Below are positions 27,392 through 37,054 of a DNA stretch of 64,000 bases, piece after piece (within the stretch, counting starts at the first letter, position 1; the number at the start of each line of letters is the position of its first letter). The stretch lies in NCBI RefSeq assembly GCF_030409755.1, contig NZ_JAUFQE010000002.1, forward strand, positions 3,348,001 through 3,412,000, in the 5' to 3' direction. The stretch comes from Vibrio lentus (GTDB lineage: Bacteria > Pseudomonadota > Gammaproteobacteria > Enterobacterales > Vibrionaceae). Below the pieces are notes generated by a model. The model made no database searches. It saw nothing but the letters and a program-made list of their open reading frames with translations, and was not told where the DNA came from. The position numbers and the translations under genes are program-made.

Positions 27392-29002
27392 ATGAACGAT
27401 CAAGACGATACCTCGGTAGATGAGCATGTGGTCAATGACAATGATGGTCAGGATCCGTATTTACCGTTGTTTACTGATTTAAAGATCAAGAGTCGCTTAC
27501 GTGTCGTCGACACGTCAACGGAGGAATGGGATATCGGCGAGTCAGAAGCTATGTTACTTAACTTCAATCTGCTGGAGACTGACAATGCGGCGTTGCGCGA
27601 TCAAGTGAAATACACTATTTCATGGTTCATCAAAGGAAAAAGTCCAGGGCATGCCAGGTCTATCTTCAGGGCAGTAAAGGACTTCCTGAATAGCTGTGAG
27701 CACTTTGATGAGTCAGGCGCAGAACTTGCGGAGGCCTTGGCGGATGAGCTCCTTTATTACTTCGCCAATAAGCGTAAGTCCTCTGGTGAGGATGCTCTGT
27801 CCTTAGTTCGGTTATGGTATCAGCGTGGCGTAGCATTGAAGGTTCCCATATTTCAAAAGAATGTGGGAGACGCGCTTGAGCAATTAAAGCTGAAAGGGCG
27901 CACTAAGGGCCTAGATATCCTCGTTAACATCCCTGGAAAAAGTCCGCTGACCTCTAACAAATTGGCAGATTTACGACTGTCGCTGCAACGCTACGCTGAT
28001 CGATTTGAGGTTGGAACAGCAGCTTATTGGCGACTGGCAGCTACTTGGTTGTTTATTACCCTAGGGATTCGCCCTAAACAACTTCGCCTGCTGATGGTTT
28101 GTGATTTCGCGGTTAACATTGATAGTGCGACTAAGCGAAAGGTTTATTTGTTGAATGTCCCCTCTGTTAAAAAACGACTTGAGGCTCCACGCAGTCGGTT
28201 TAAGTCTCGGTCTATCCCTGTATTTCTAGGGGAACAGCTTGAGAAGTTGATAGCGTTCAACCTGTATTGGTTGGAGGAACGAAATATTCAGTATAGTGAA
28301 ACAGAGTTGCCGCTGTTTTTTTCTGAACCGACATTAGCCCCCCATTTGGGACGTAAAGAAGGTGCTAAAACCGAACAGTTTAAGCTTACTTTCGGTTCCC
28401 TCGCTATCAGTACTTCCACTCAAAAGACAATTGATCTTCTCAATAAATATCACTTTGCTTCAGGCCTCCCCACGTTTGATGAACCGATTACGCCACGACG
28501 TTTGCGTAAAACCTTTGCAACACACGCCGCTGCGTGCGGCACTTCTGCAATGATGCTGATGGAACTACTCGATCACGAGGATTTGCAGCATGTGATGATT
28601 TACTACAAGTTGGGGGCCAACTTCGCAATTAAGATTGACCAGCTATATCGAGAGCAATTTGGCACGATGTTTGACTATTTCCAAGGCAACATTACGTTGG
28701 AGGCGTTTTCCTCTGCGAATAAAAACAAACAAGTTTTTGGCCCAGATAATTTACGGCGTTTGGTTGGTATTGGTTTCTGTGGAAAAAATGGGCGTTGTAG
28801 GAAAGTACCACCTTACTCCTGCTATACCTGTATTAAGTTCGAAGCATGCAATGATAAACAGGTACATAATGAGGTGTTAGAAGGCATGCTTGAAGATGTG
28901 GGAGAACTGTTTAAGTACGAGGTTGCGCCTGGTAAGTATGAAATGGAGCACATTAATGCTTGTCGTTCATTGATTGAGCGTTTAGATACGGAGAATAGTT
29001 AA
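27392..29002 (+). CDS. ginB: GinB-like tyrosine recombinase with C-terminal Cys cluster
   Basis: The 536-residue protein has the recombinase arginine in LGIRPKQLRLL, the box TPRRLRKTFATHAA, LLDHEDLQHVMIYYKLG with the His and Tyr of the active site, and a C-terminal Cys cluster (CGKNGRC, CYTCIKFEAC) likely to bind zinc. It starts 16 bases after ginA and its stop overlaps the next start, so it is co-translated. Of the three it has the most complete catalytic set. Confidence 0.75.
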   Translation: MNDQDDTSVDEHVVNDNDGQDPYLPLFTDLKIKSRLRVVDTSTEEWDIGESEAMLLNFNLLETDNAALRDQVKYTISWFIKGKSPGHARSIFRAVKDFLNSCEHFDESGAELAEALADELLYYFANKRKSSGEDALSLVRLWYQRGVALKVPIFQKNVGDALEQLKLKGRTKGLDILVNIPGKSPLTSNKLADLRLSLQRYADRFEVGTAAYWRLAATWLFITLGIRPKQLRLLMVCDFAVNIDSATKRKVYLLNVPSVKKRLEAPRSRFKSRSIPVFLGEQLEKLIAFNLYWLEERNIQYSETELPLFFSEPTLAPHLGRKEGAKTEQFKLTFGSLAISTSTQKTIDLLNKYHFASGLPTFDEPITPRRLRKTFATHAAACGTSAMMLMELLDHEDLQHVMIYYKLGANFAIKIDQLYREQFGTMFDYFQGNITLEAFSSANKNKQVFGPDNLRRLVGIGFCGKNGRCRKVPPYSCYTCIKFEACNDKQVHNEVLEGMLEDVGELFKYEVAPGKYEMEHINACRSLIERLDTENS

Positions 29003-31233
29003 TGGATGAGGATAAGGTTGTAGCTCCAAACCTAAACGGCGTGAGAACTACGTTTCCAGAAAAAACTAAGCTCAAAACACGCCGAAAACAGGATGTAATT
29101 ACTCTCTTTATACCTACTGATAATTGCCTTAATAACATGAAAAGCTTTATTGATAGAGCTAAAAAGCTCCATGAACCGTTGTTTGACTATAAAGTTCACT
29201 GGGACAAATCCACTTGGAATATTGCTGGCTTTGAATCGACAATAACGACCCGTTCTGTTACGCATGCGGCGAATATTCTTTTTACTGCGGATAACGAAAA
29301 AGCTAAAAAGGTCAAGACTTCTAAAGAAGCTGAAGTGCCATTTAAGGAGCCATTTGCTTCTGAGGTTAAGGCATTTATCACCCATAAGCACAACGAAAAG
29401 CGAGTTAAGCATGAAACGCATATGGTTGTGATTGGAGTATTTCGGTTGCTATACATGGGATTAGAAAATCAAGTAACCCCCTCGCTAACCGAGCTAAGGC
29501 CTGAGCATTTCGATTCGGCCATTCGTCATGCAATGACGGTAAAAAAATTGGCCCGTACAACTTTATCTCCTTGGGGTGAAAGGCTAGCCATGATTGCAAG
29601 CATATTGGATAAGCATCGCCTAACACCTGTACTACTTGAATGGGAAAATCCGATCCCACGACAAGGCTCTCGCGGTGGTTCAGAGCAGGCTGCACGTGGT
29701 GACAAAAAGGCAAAAAAAGAACGTGCGGAGAAGTTGCCTAAAACAGAAGTTCTCGTTTATTTGGCTGCGCTCTGGGTAAATTACGAGCACATTGAAGAAA
29801 AAGACAAGTCATTGTTGTGTATGGCAATCATTCTATTGTTGGCTGGCTTTCGCATGGACGAATTTGTAGGTTTAGATATTAACTGCATCCCAACTCGTGA
29901 AGAGTATGAGCAAGCAGAGTTGGAACTCGATCCTCAAACTGGGGTGTATATTAAACCATTGCGAATACGTGCTTGGGCGAAGAAGAAAGCGGAGTGGGAC
30001 GAAAAAATCGTGCCTCCTGCTGCTGTAGACACCGTATATAAAGTGGTTGAGCGTTTAAAAGCATTGAGTGCCCCCCATCGATACACAACCAAACTGCTAC
30101 TTGAGGAAGGGAAATGGGATAAATTCGCTGAGTTTGATGATGATGACTTGTTGACTGCTAAGCAAATCCAAACCCTCTTAGGAATTTCTGGGCATTCCAC
30201 GTCAAACACGATAACAGCGATTAAGCGGTTAGGAGTCGAGAAAGCAACTGAGTCGTCAAACCGTAATACCCTGTTTCGGGTAGGTGATATTCACGAGGCT
30301 GCCTCAGACGCTTACCGAGAGCGGGTTGCCCTTATCAAAGATGGACTTGGGCATGAGGGATTAGCAATTCCAATTTGGCGGTTTCTGACATTGCGTTATC
30401 ACAACCAATACACGCCGAAAGAGCGGCTAAATGTATTTGTAGAACCGCTTAGTGGAACCCAGATTCAGGATTTCTTTCGGGGACGTGATTACATAACTCG
30501 TATTCAGAAATCGGGAGTCGGTGGTGAGCAAAGGCGGGTCGAAAGTGTCTTTGAACGGTATAGCTTCACTGAACTAGAAGGGATGACAGAGACGGTTCGA
30601 ACACACCAATTTCGCCATCTACTTAATACGATGATGCAAGAGTCAGATATGTTTTCGCAGGAAGACATCGCTAAGAATTTTTTGCGCACTAATACTCAAG
30701 ATAATGACAGTTACAATCATCAAGTTGAACCAAAAAAATATGCAGAAAGGAATAGGCACATCCAGGAGAGCGTCCTGAAGAAACTAAATATTGATGCTGA
30801 ACAGGCTAAAAAGGTAGTACAGCGATTCCCATTATTGTCCAAAGAAGAATTGCAGCATGATCTGGATGAATCAGGCTCATATCATTTTATGGACATTGGC
30901 CGTTGTCGGCACGACTACACGCAATCACCCTGTGGTATGCATTATTCGTGTTTACGTAACTGCATCAACTACAAACGTGAAAAGGGCAATACAACTGAAA
31001 TTGATAAAATCACCGCACGGCTTGAGCGAACCGAACAGCAAATGGTATTAGCTAATGAAGATGCTGATGATGATTTTACTGGAGCAAACAATTGGTACTT
31101 GAACCACAAAGAGCTAGTTGAAGGATGCAAAGCGGCACTTGCTATTGAAGATGATCCAAGCTTTGCAGTTGGTGAGATTATTCAAGTTTTCCCAGATGGT
31201 ATAGATAACTGTGAAGAGGAACGGGATGAATAG
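29002..31233 (+). CDS. ginC: GinC-like large recombinase with C-terminal Cys motif
   Basis: The 743-residue protein has a long N-terminal region with a basic helical stretch (GDKKAKKERAEKLPK), a recombinase-like core (LLLAGFRMDEFVGLDINCI; HQFRHLLNTMMQ) and a Cys/His cluster near residue 640 (CRHDYTQSPC, CLRNC). The usual LGH-Y block is not obvious, so catalysis may depend on GinA or GinB. The ATG overlaps the ginB stop by one base. This is the third gene of the GInt recombination operon. Confidence 0.7.
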   Translation: MDEDKVVAPNLNGVRTTFPEKTKLKTRRKQDVITLFIPTDNCLNNMKSFIDRAKKLHEPLFDYKVHWDKSTWNIAGFESTITTRSVTHAANILFTADNEKAKKVKTSKEAEVPFKEPFASEVKAFITHKHNEKRVKHETHMVVIGVFRLLYMGLENQVTPSLTELRPEHFDSAIRHAMTVKKLARTTLSPWGERLAMIASILDKHRLTPVLLEWENPIPRQGSRGGSEQAARGDKKAKKERAEKLPKTEVLVYLAALWVNYEHIEEKDKSLLCMAIILLLAGFRMDEFVGLDINCIPTREEYEQAELELDPQTGVYIKPLRIRAWAKKKAEWDEKIVPPAAVDTVYKVVERLKALSAPHRYTTKLLLEEGKWDKFAEFDDDDLLTAKQIQTLLGISGHSTSNTITAIKRLGVEKATESSNRNTLFRVGDIHEAASDAYRERVALIKDGLGHEGLAIPIWRFLTLRYHNQYTPKERLNVFVEPLSGTQIQDFFRGRDYITRIQKSGVGGEQRRVESVFERYSFTELEGMTETVRTHQFRHLLNTMMQESDMFSQEDIAKNFLRTNTQDNDSYNHQVEPKKYAERNRHIQESVLKKLNIDAEQAKKVVQRFPLLSKEELQHDLDESGSYHFMDIGRCRHDYTQSPCGMHYSCLRNCINYKREKGNTTEIDKITARLERTEQQMVLANEDADDDFTGANNWYLNHKELVEGCKAALAIEDDPSFAVGEIIQVFPDGIDNCEEERDE

Positions 31234-31642
31234 ATATATCACTGCCGAAGCAGAAGAAGACATAAAAACTTACCTAGCGGAATGGGAAACGGGTAGGTAT
31301 GGAAAGAAACTAACCTGGGCCATAGTCGCGAAGGCTTTTACCTATTCTCGCCAGGCATTAAGTGGCAACACCAACATTAAAGATGCTTTCGACAAGGCAA
31401 AAAAAGTACTGCGTGAAGCAGATACTCAAGTAGACAATTTTAAGGATCTGGAAAAGGAAAATCAGCACCTTAAAAAAGAGCTAGAGAGATTAGCCAAAGA
31501 GAATCACGCGTATCAACAAAAATACCTGAGGTGGCAGATCAATGCACAACTTAGAGGAATAAGTGTTGCTGCGCTGAGTAAGCCCATCAACCCCAGTATT
31601 AAAGAAGAGTTGCGTAAGCTCTCAGAAGAAGACCAAGGGTGA
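31226..31642 (+). CDS. ginD: GinD-like small coiled-coil protein
   Basis: I start it at the ATG at 31226 (MNRYITAEAEED, 138 residues), which overlaps the ginC stop and has AGAGGA upstream, rather than at the GTG at 31211. The N-terminal part could be a helix-turn-helix (WAIVAKAFTYSRQALSGN), followed by a coiled coil (about 70-105, LEKENQHLKKELERL). This matches the fourth gene of GInt islands and resembles the TnpC-type helpers of Tn554 elements. It probably helps assemble the recombinase complex. Confidence 0.65.
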   Translation: MNRYITAEAEEDIKTYLAEWETGRYGKKLTWAIVAKAFTYSRQALSGNTNIKDAFDKAKKVLREADTQVDNFKDLEKENQHLKKELERLAKENHAYQQKYLRWQINAQLRGISVAALSKPINPSIKEELRKLSEEDQG

Positions 31643-31651
31643 GATTAAATT

Positions 31652-32173
31652 ATGGCAACAAGTGCTGAACTGGAAGTGTTAAAGGTAGAGATCAGGAAGT
31701 TGCCAGCCAGCCCCAAGCGTGGTGATGCTGTGTATAAAGCGCTTCAGGTATGGATTCCATTACAAACTGATGAAGACTGGGTGCGGCTGGTAAATGAGAA
31801 GAGCAAAAAACTCAATCAACGGGAAATTGCCGCTGAACTATGCGCCTCAGACAATATTTGGAAAAAGGAACGGTTCCGTACGCTCCTTGAGCAAATGAAT
31901 AAAAATGTCGTCGAAAAAGGTCTGCTAGAGGTGGCAATCCCCTACGTTAGTCGTGATAGTGCCTCTCCCAAAAAAACAGAACCAGTGCCTGATGCTGAAA
32001 ACCCAATTAAAAAACTTCAGGATGCCAAACTCAAAGCTGATCTACGGCGAACAGAGGGGAAACTACAACAGGCCAACCTGCGTATCCGACGACTCGAAGC
32101 TGAGCTGAAGAAGTACACAGACCTATCAGAGTTGAATCGTGCACTTGAGCAACTGACTAGACAACGACGCTAA
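31652..32173 (+). CDS. Coiled-coil accessory protein of the island core
   Basis: The 173 residues have an N-terminal alpha-helical domain (about 1-90), a Pro/Glu linker and a C-terminal coiled coil rich in Lys/Arg and Leu (TEGKLQQANLRIRRLEAELKK). It lies between ginD and the helicase gene with 9- and 10-base gaps, so it belongs to the same operon. I do not recognise a family. A structural partner of the helicase or a second DNA-bridging helper is plausible. Confidence 0.6.
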   Translation: MATSAELEVLKVEIRKLPASPKRGDAVYKALQVWIPLQTDEDWVRLVNEKSKKLNQREIAAELCASDNIWKKERFRTLLEQMNKNVVEKGLLEVAIPYVSRDSASPKKTEPVPDAENPIKKLQDAKLKADLRRTEGKLQQANLRIRRLEAELKKYTDLSELNRALEQLTRQRR

Positions 32174-32183
32174 CGGGGAACCT

Positions 32184-34475
32184 ATGGGCAACACTGCACC
32201 TAAACACCATGAAGAGTTGAAAGAATTCACTGGATTGTTGCGCGTAGTTCGCGTCGACAGTAAGGGGGCTGGCTTGTTTCGGGCGACCTGTACATTGACG
32301 GACGACATAGGAGAAATACTGGATCGCGAGGGGCTTTATTATCTAGATTCTTCATATCATCTGATGGGCCACTTCGTGGAGGTAGGACAGGTATGGCTGA
32401 TTGAGCGGGGGGTGAGGTGGTCAAGTTCCCTTACGACTCAGAATGGCTATGTCAGACCTGCTCACACTATTGAACCCAGTTTGGTGGTGATGTGCCGTCC
32501 CAGTGGTAAGCATTTGATTTGGCACTTTACAAACTACCAATGGTATCCAGGTATAGGGGAGAAAAAGGCCGAATCGTTAATTGATACTCTGAGCGACGGC
32601 TCGGGATACGTACCGTTATACGATGCGTTAGACAATCAACAAATAGACAGGTTGGCTAGCGCTCCATTGATTACAGAGTGGGATGCTGAGGTGTTAATCG
32701 AGGGCTGGGAACGGTATGGCAGCACCGATGTGCTGGCGTGGCTCGAAGACAAACAAATCGAACCAGATCTGGCATGGAGGTTTTTCTCTTTCCATGGCAA
32801 GAAAACTATCGAAGCTATCGAGGCTGATCCTTATTGCCTGACATCGTTTAACATGCAATGGCGGGAGGTCGATGAGTTGGCGCAGTTTAAGTTCGAGATC
32901 GCTCGTAATGACGAACGCCGCTTGCAGGCTGCTGTGACAGAGGTCTTATGGGGAGCATTCAATGATCACGGACACACCAAAGTTGAATTACCTTACTTTC
33001 TGGACAACATGAAGCGCTATGTCGGTGATGATCTAGAGAAGTGGGTGTCGGCGCATACAGGGATGATTGATCAGTCCAGGGGGCTAGTACGTGGTGAGTA
33101 TATCCATGCCTTTGAGCCTGCTGTAATGGAAATGATGGTAGCTAATCGTATCGCAGACCTACTGAATACCAACTACCAACCGCCACTATCAATCGACACT
33201 ATCCTTTCTGTTATTAGTGAATTCGAAGTTCAACAAGGCTTCAGGCTCACCAAAGAGCAAAAAGAGGCCGTTTCGACATCTGTTTCTACTCCTTTTTCCA
33301 TTATCACAGGGGGGGCTGGCGTAGGGAAAACCACCGTACTAAAAGCTTTGTATGCATTATATGACGCAGCGAGTTTTGAACGCGTACAGCTCGCACTGGC
33401 TGGCCGTGCAGCGCAACGCATGAGTGAAGCGACAGGAGAGGATGCAACAACCATAGCGGGTCACTTGTATCACTTTGACTGGGGACAGGTCGATGATGCC
33501 GATTTAAAACGAATGGTCGTTGTGGTTGATGAGGCCTCGATGGTTGATATCCACACAATGTATCGCTTGGTTGACAGAATCCCACCTCAGGTACACCTGA
33601 TTTTGATCGGTGACCCATATCAACTTCCTCCAGTCGGTGCGGGATTGGTCTTACATGAATTAGTCGAACGCCCCTATTTGCCTGTATCTCGCTTGAGCGT
33701 GGTTAAGCGAACGACGGCTGATAGCTCGATCCCATTGGTTGCTGGAGATGTGCGAAATGGTCGGGTGTCGAATGAGCTGGGAGATAATGTTGAATTTCAT
33801 AAAGTGGACTTGAAACAAATTGCAAATAGAGCTATCAACGAGTATATGAAGGACACCGAATCATCTCAGATCCTCTGCTCTACCAATGCGATGGTAGACT
33901 GCGTGAACACCACAGCGCAGAAGCGATTAAACCCCAATGGGGTAATCTTGCCTTATATCATTGAAGGTAAGATATATGACTCAGAAGTTCGTCTCAATGA
34001 TCCTGTCATTTGTACAGCCAATCTCTATCGTCAGGAATACGACTTACGCAACGGAACTATGGGGCGCATTATCGAGGTATACAATGAGCCGAGAACCTTT
34101 GAGGTTAAACCCTCAAATAAATCCAAAAAAACAAAGTTGATGACCTCATACGGTCGTGCCTGGTGGGATAATGATTCTGATACTGGATTTGAAACCGAGT
34201 TACCGATAGAGGTGATTGAGAAGCTTCATCTCGCCTATGGTATAACGGTGCATAAAGCACAGGGTTCACAGTTCAGGCATGTTATTTTTGTCGCCGTTGA
34301 TGGTCAGAGTCTTGATAGAACTCTGGTGTACACAGCTATTACTCGTGCGAGCCATCACGCTGTAGTTATGGGGGATATTAACGCTGTTAATAAAGCAATT
34401 AGTAGACCACCGAGTGCCGCTAACAGGCTTGTTGGACTAGGGCAGTTTTTGGACGAAATTGTAGAAGAACTATAA
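32184..34475 (+). CDS. RecD2/TraA-like superfamily 1B helicase
   Basis: The 763-residue protein has an N-terminal OB-like part, a helix-hairpin-helix element (PGIGEKKAESLID), then the helicase motifs: Walker A GGAGVGKTT (about 376-384), VVVDEASMVD, IGDPYQLPPVG, and the C-terminal VHKAQGSQF and YTAITRAS. RecD2-type enzymes are 5'-3' helicases without RecBC. In this operon it may process the excised island or support its replication, which would agree with reports that GInt islands replicate on excision. Confidence 0.8.
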   Translation: MGNTAPKHHEELKEFTGLLRVVRVDSKGAGLFRATCTLTDDIGEILDREGLYYLDSSYHLMGHFVEVGQVWLIERGVRWSSSLTTQNGYVRPAHTIEPSLVVMCRPSGKHLIWHFTNYQWYPGIGEKKAESLIDTLSDGSGYVPLYDALDNQQIDRLASAPLITEWDAEVLIEGWERYGSTDVLAWLEDKQIEPDLAWRFFSFHGKKTIEAIEADPYCLTSFNMQWREVDELAQFKFEIARNDERRLQAAVTEVLWGAFNDHGHTKVELPYFLDNMKRYVGDDLEKWVSAHTGMIDQSRGLVRGEYIHAFEPAVMEMMVANRIADLLNTNYQPPLSIDTILSVISEFEVQQGFRLTKEQKEAVSTSVSTPFSIITGGAGVGKTTVLKALYALYDAASFERVQLALAGRAAQRMSEATGEDATTIAGHLYHFDWGQVDDADLKRMVVVVDEASMVDIHTMYRLVDRIPPQVHLILIGDPYQLPPVGAGLVLHELVERPYLPVSRLSVVKRTTADSSIPLVAGDVRNGRVSNELGDNVEFHKVDLKQIANRAINEYMKDTESSQILCSTNAMVDCVNTTAQKRLNPNGVILPYIIEGKIYDSEVRLNDPVICTANLYRQEYDLRNGTMGRIIEVYNEPRTFEVKPSNKSKKTKLMTSYGRAWWDNDSDTGFETELPIEVIEKLHLAYGITVHKAQGSQFRHVIFVAVDGQSLDRTLVYTAITRASHHAVVMGDINAVNKAISRPPSAANRLVGLGQFLDEIVEEL

Positions 34476-34687
34476 GGGTTCGTGATGAATATTAAAATTT
34501 CATACTGGAAATCGATATGATGTTATTTGTAAATTGAAAATGTATAGAGGTGTATCTGAACTAATCACGGAAAACTAAGCTTTGTAACATTGTGTGTGGG
34601 CACCAGTTTTTTGACCAACATTTTGTAATGTTCTCGATTGTGCTGATAGTCGAATTTGAGTTTACTTTACATGCAACAACAACTCAT

Positions 34688-34709
34688 GCACTTTCATGTT
34701 TGAAAGTGC
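34688..34709 (+). terminator. Stem-loop ending the island core operon (possible terminator)
   Basis: GCACTTTCA-tgtt-TGAAAGTGC is a 9-bp perfect stem, about 210 bases after the helicase stop. There is no T run, so it may instead be part of the recombination-site structure just downstream. Confidence 0.4.
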
Positions 34710-34721
34710 TGGCTGTATCGG

Positions 34722-34787
34722 TTCTGGACAAAAGTGAGTCAGTGACTTTCCTAAATTAGCAAAAGCGGATTAATTCAGGTATGGAAC
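34722..34787 (+). repeat. 66-bp junction repeat, copy 1
   Basis: TTCTGGACAAAA begins the copy, AGTG follows at base 19, the core CTAAATTAG is at 34751-34759 (29 bases from the start), and CAGGTATGG is at 34776-34784. The blocks recur in the same order and spacing (within one base) at 41379 and 48209. This copy ends the recombination core. Confidence 0.8.
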
Positions 34788-34967
34788 ACTTGGTCAGGTA
34801 AAAAGCAAGACGCGACCCCAAGATTTCTCTTTCCTAGGTGTGACCCTGTTTAAGTTACTAAAACCCTTGTTCTAGGTAAGAGGCAATATTTTGATATCTA
34901 TTAGGTTTTAAAGTCTAATAAGTGCTAGATTATGCTCATAATCTCATACAGCCGGAAAATCTACATC

Positions 34968-36956
34968 ATGGCCACTCGGATGTTAAAAGTTGAAGTCGAG
35001 AGTGACTTCTTAAGTAAAGTATCAAATGCCTCATCTTATGTTGCCATATCTGAGCTTATATGGAATGCACTAGATGCTGATGCAAACAAAGTCACGGTTA
35101 AGTTGAACGAAGACACGTTGTATGGTGGGTTAACAAATATTGAAATCACGGATGATGGATTCGGTATCACTGATGAAATTGCGGATAAGCACTTCAGTAA
35201 GCTCGGTGGTTCATGGAAAAAATTCAAACATAAGACTGACTCTGGACGCTTCTTACATGGTCAGGAAGGGCAAGGACGATTTAAACCTTTTTCTCTAGGA
35301 AAAGTGATTGATTGGGATACGGTATATTCTGATGAACAAGAAAGTGCTTTAAAAACTTTTACAATAACCGGGATGGCCGATGATATTGGTAATTTCAGAG
35401 TTACCGATTCCGAACACACTAAAAGTATGCATTGCGGTACAACTGTTCGCATCTCAGAGTTAAGTAAGAAAGGTCTCACTATCTCTGAAAAGGGGCTTTC
35501 TAATTATGTATCCTGTGCATTTGCTATTTACTTATCTAAGTACCCTGATGTTCAGCTATATGTAAATGACATTAAGATCGATCCTTCTGAGCAGATTCTA
35601 CATCAAGAAACACTTGAGCTTGATCCAGTAACATTTGAAGGGGAGTCTTTTAACTACTCTATGAAAGTTATTGAATGGAAATGTGATACTAAAAACGAGC
35701 TTCATTTTTGCGATTCAAATGGTTTCCCTTTACATTCTCATGATAAACAGATCCGAGGTACTAGCGAATTCGAGTTTACAGCGTATTTAGTATCTGAACA
35801 TATTAGTAAGCTATCTTCTAAAGGTGTTCTTGAATTAGGCGGCTTAGAACCTTCTTTATCTGCACCTCTGCAAGATGCTATTGATAAGCTGAAACATCAC
35901 TTATTCCTTCGTAAGTTGGCCAAATCAGCCAACATTATCCAAAAATGGAAAGATGAAGAAATATACCCTTATGAAGGGGGATATAGTGATGCGATAGATG
36001 AAGTCGAGAGACAAATGTTCGATGTTCTAGCTGTAAATATTAGTCAAGAGTTACCCGAGTTTGAAAAGGCTCCAGTTAAAGTAAAACGCCTTCAATTTCG
36101 GTTGCTTAAGCAGATAGTGTCTTCAAACCCTAATGATCTACAGGTCATTTTTGAAGAAGTTCTGAGCTTGTCGTTAAAGAAGCAAAAAGAGCTTGCTGAG
36201 CTGCTTGAAGATATTAGCCTTACATCGATAATTAATGCCTCTAAAACTATATCAGACCGATTAAAGTTTATCGTTGGCTTAGAGCACATCATATTTGACC
36301 CTGAAAAGAGAAAGGTCCTTAAGGAACGCTGTCAACTACACAAGATCCTTGCAGAGAATACTTGGGTCTTTGGTGATGCGTTCACAATGTCTGTAAATGA
36401 TCAATCCCTTACTGAAGTTCTTAAGAAGCACCTAAAAGCTATGAGGGTAGACTTGATTCCGGATGAACCTGTGACGAGGGTAGATAAATCAAGAGGAATT
36501 GTTGATTTGATGCTTACTCAATCGGTTCCCAAAAACCATGCAGATCAGTTAGAGCATCTGGTGATAGAGCTAAAAGCCCCTAAGGTTCCTATTGGGCCTA
36601 AAGAGATACAGCAGATTGAATCTTACGCATTTGCTGTCGCAAGTGATGAGAGGTTTAACAAGTTGGATGTAAAGTGGAATTTTTGGATTGTTTCAAACGA
36701 TACAACTGAGTATACCGATCATAAACTAAAAGCAGATAGAACGGGACAAGGTATTATTCATCAGACCGATAACATGGTTATTCAAGTTAAAACTTGGGGA
36801 CAACTAATTAAGGAATGCAAACATAGATTAGAGTTCGTCCGCTCTCATTTGGATCTTGATGTAACTACAACCGAGGGGCTACAATTTCTAAAGTCTCACT
36901 ATGCTGATTTTACCAAGGATGTCATCTTTGAAGATGAGCTTGTTTCAGAGCAATAA
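34968..36956 (+). CDS. GHKL ATPase fused to PD-(D/E)xK-like nuclease (putative defence protein)
   Basis: The N-terminal 200 residues are a GHKL (Hsp90/MutL/MORC-type) ATPase: motif I SELIWNALDADA with Glu29 and Asn33, motif II ITDDGFGI near 60-67, and a lid GQEGQGRFKPFSLG near 100. The C-terminus has a nuclease-like pattern, Asp513 in GIVDLML and Glu534-x-Lys536 in VIELKAP. I start it at ATG 34968 (MATRMLKVEVE, 662 residues). MORC-like GHKL ATPases joined to nucleases are known from restriction and defence loci, so anti-phage activity is plausible. It is a single-gene unit with a strong terminator. Confidence 0.7.
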   Translation: MATRMLKVEVESDFLSKVSNASSYVAISELIWNALDADANKVTVKLNEDTLYGGLTNIEITDDGFGITDEIADKHFSKLGGSWKKFKHKTDSGRFLHGQEGQGRFKPFSLGKVIDWDTVYSDEQESALKTFTITGMADDIGNFRVTDSEHTKSMHCGTTVRISELSKKGLTISEKGLSNYVSCAFAIYLSKYPDVQLYVNDIKIDPSEQILHQETLELDPVTFEGESFNYSMKVIEWKCDTKNELHFCDSNGFPLHSHDKQIRGTSEFEFTAYLVSEHISKLSSKGVLELGGLEPSLSAPLQDAIDKLKHHLFLRKLAKSANIIQKWKDEEIYPYEGGYSDAIDEVERQMFDVLAVNISQELPEFEKAPVKVKRLQFRLLKQIVSSNPNDLQVIFEEVLSLSLKKQKELAELLEDISLTSIINASKTISDRLKFIVGLEHIIFDPEKRKVLKERCQLHKILAENTWVFGDAFTMSVNDQSLTEVLKKHLKAMRVDLIPDEPVTRVDKSRGIVDLMLTQSVPKNHADQLEHLVIELKAPKVPIGPKEIQQIESYAFAVASDERFNKLDVKWNFWIVSNDTTEYTDHKLKADRTGQGIIHQTDNMVIQVKTWGQLIKECKHRLEFVRSHLDLDVTTTEGLQFLKSHYADFTKDVIFEDELVSEQ

Positions 36957-36971
36957 GAAGAATATTCACCG

Positions 36972-37002
36972 ACATAGTGTAAGCATAATGCTTACACTAT
37001 GT
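36972..37002 (+). terminator. Terminator of the GHKL ATPase gene
   Basis: ACATAGTGTAAGCA-taa-TGCTTACACTATGT is a 14-bp perfect stem starting 16 bases after the stop codon. The following sequence is GT-rich rather than a pure T run; the symmetry would let it act on both strands. Confidence 0.75.
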
Positions 37003-37054
37003 TTGTATCACTTTGTTGAAGCTTAAGTTTTACCACCTACCTATACAGTATCGA

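Larger units (their letters stand above)
34476..34967. other. Non-coding junction between island core and first cargo module
   Basis: About 490 AT-rich bases without a credible gene. They hold a stem-loop at 34688-34709 and the first copy of the 66-bp junction repeat at 34722-34787, and then the promoter region of the ATPase-nuclease gene. Confidence 0.6.
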
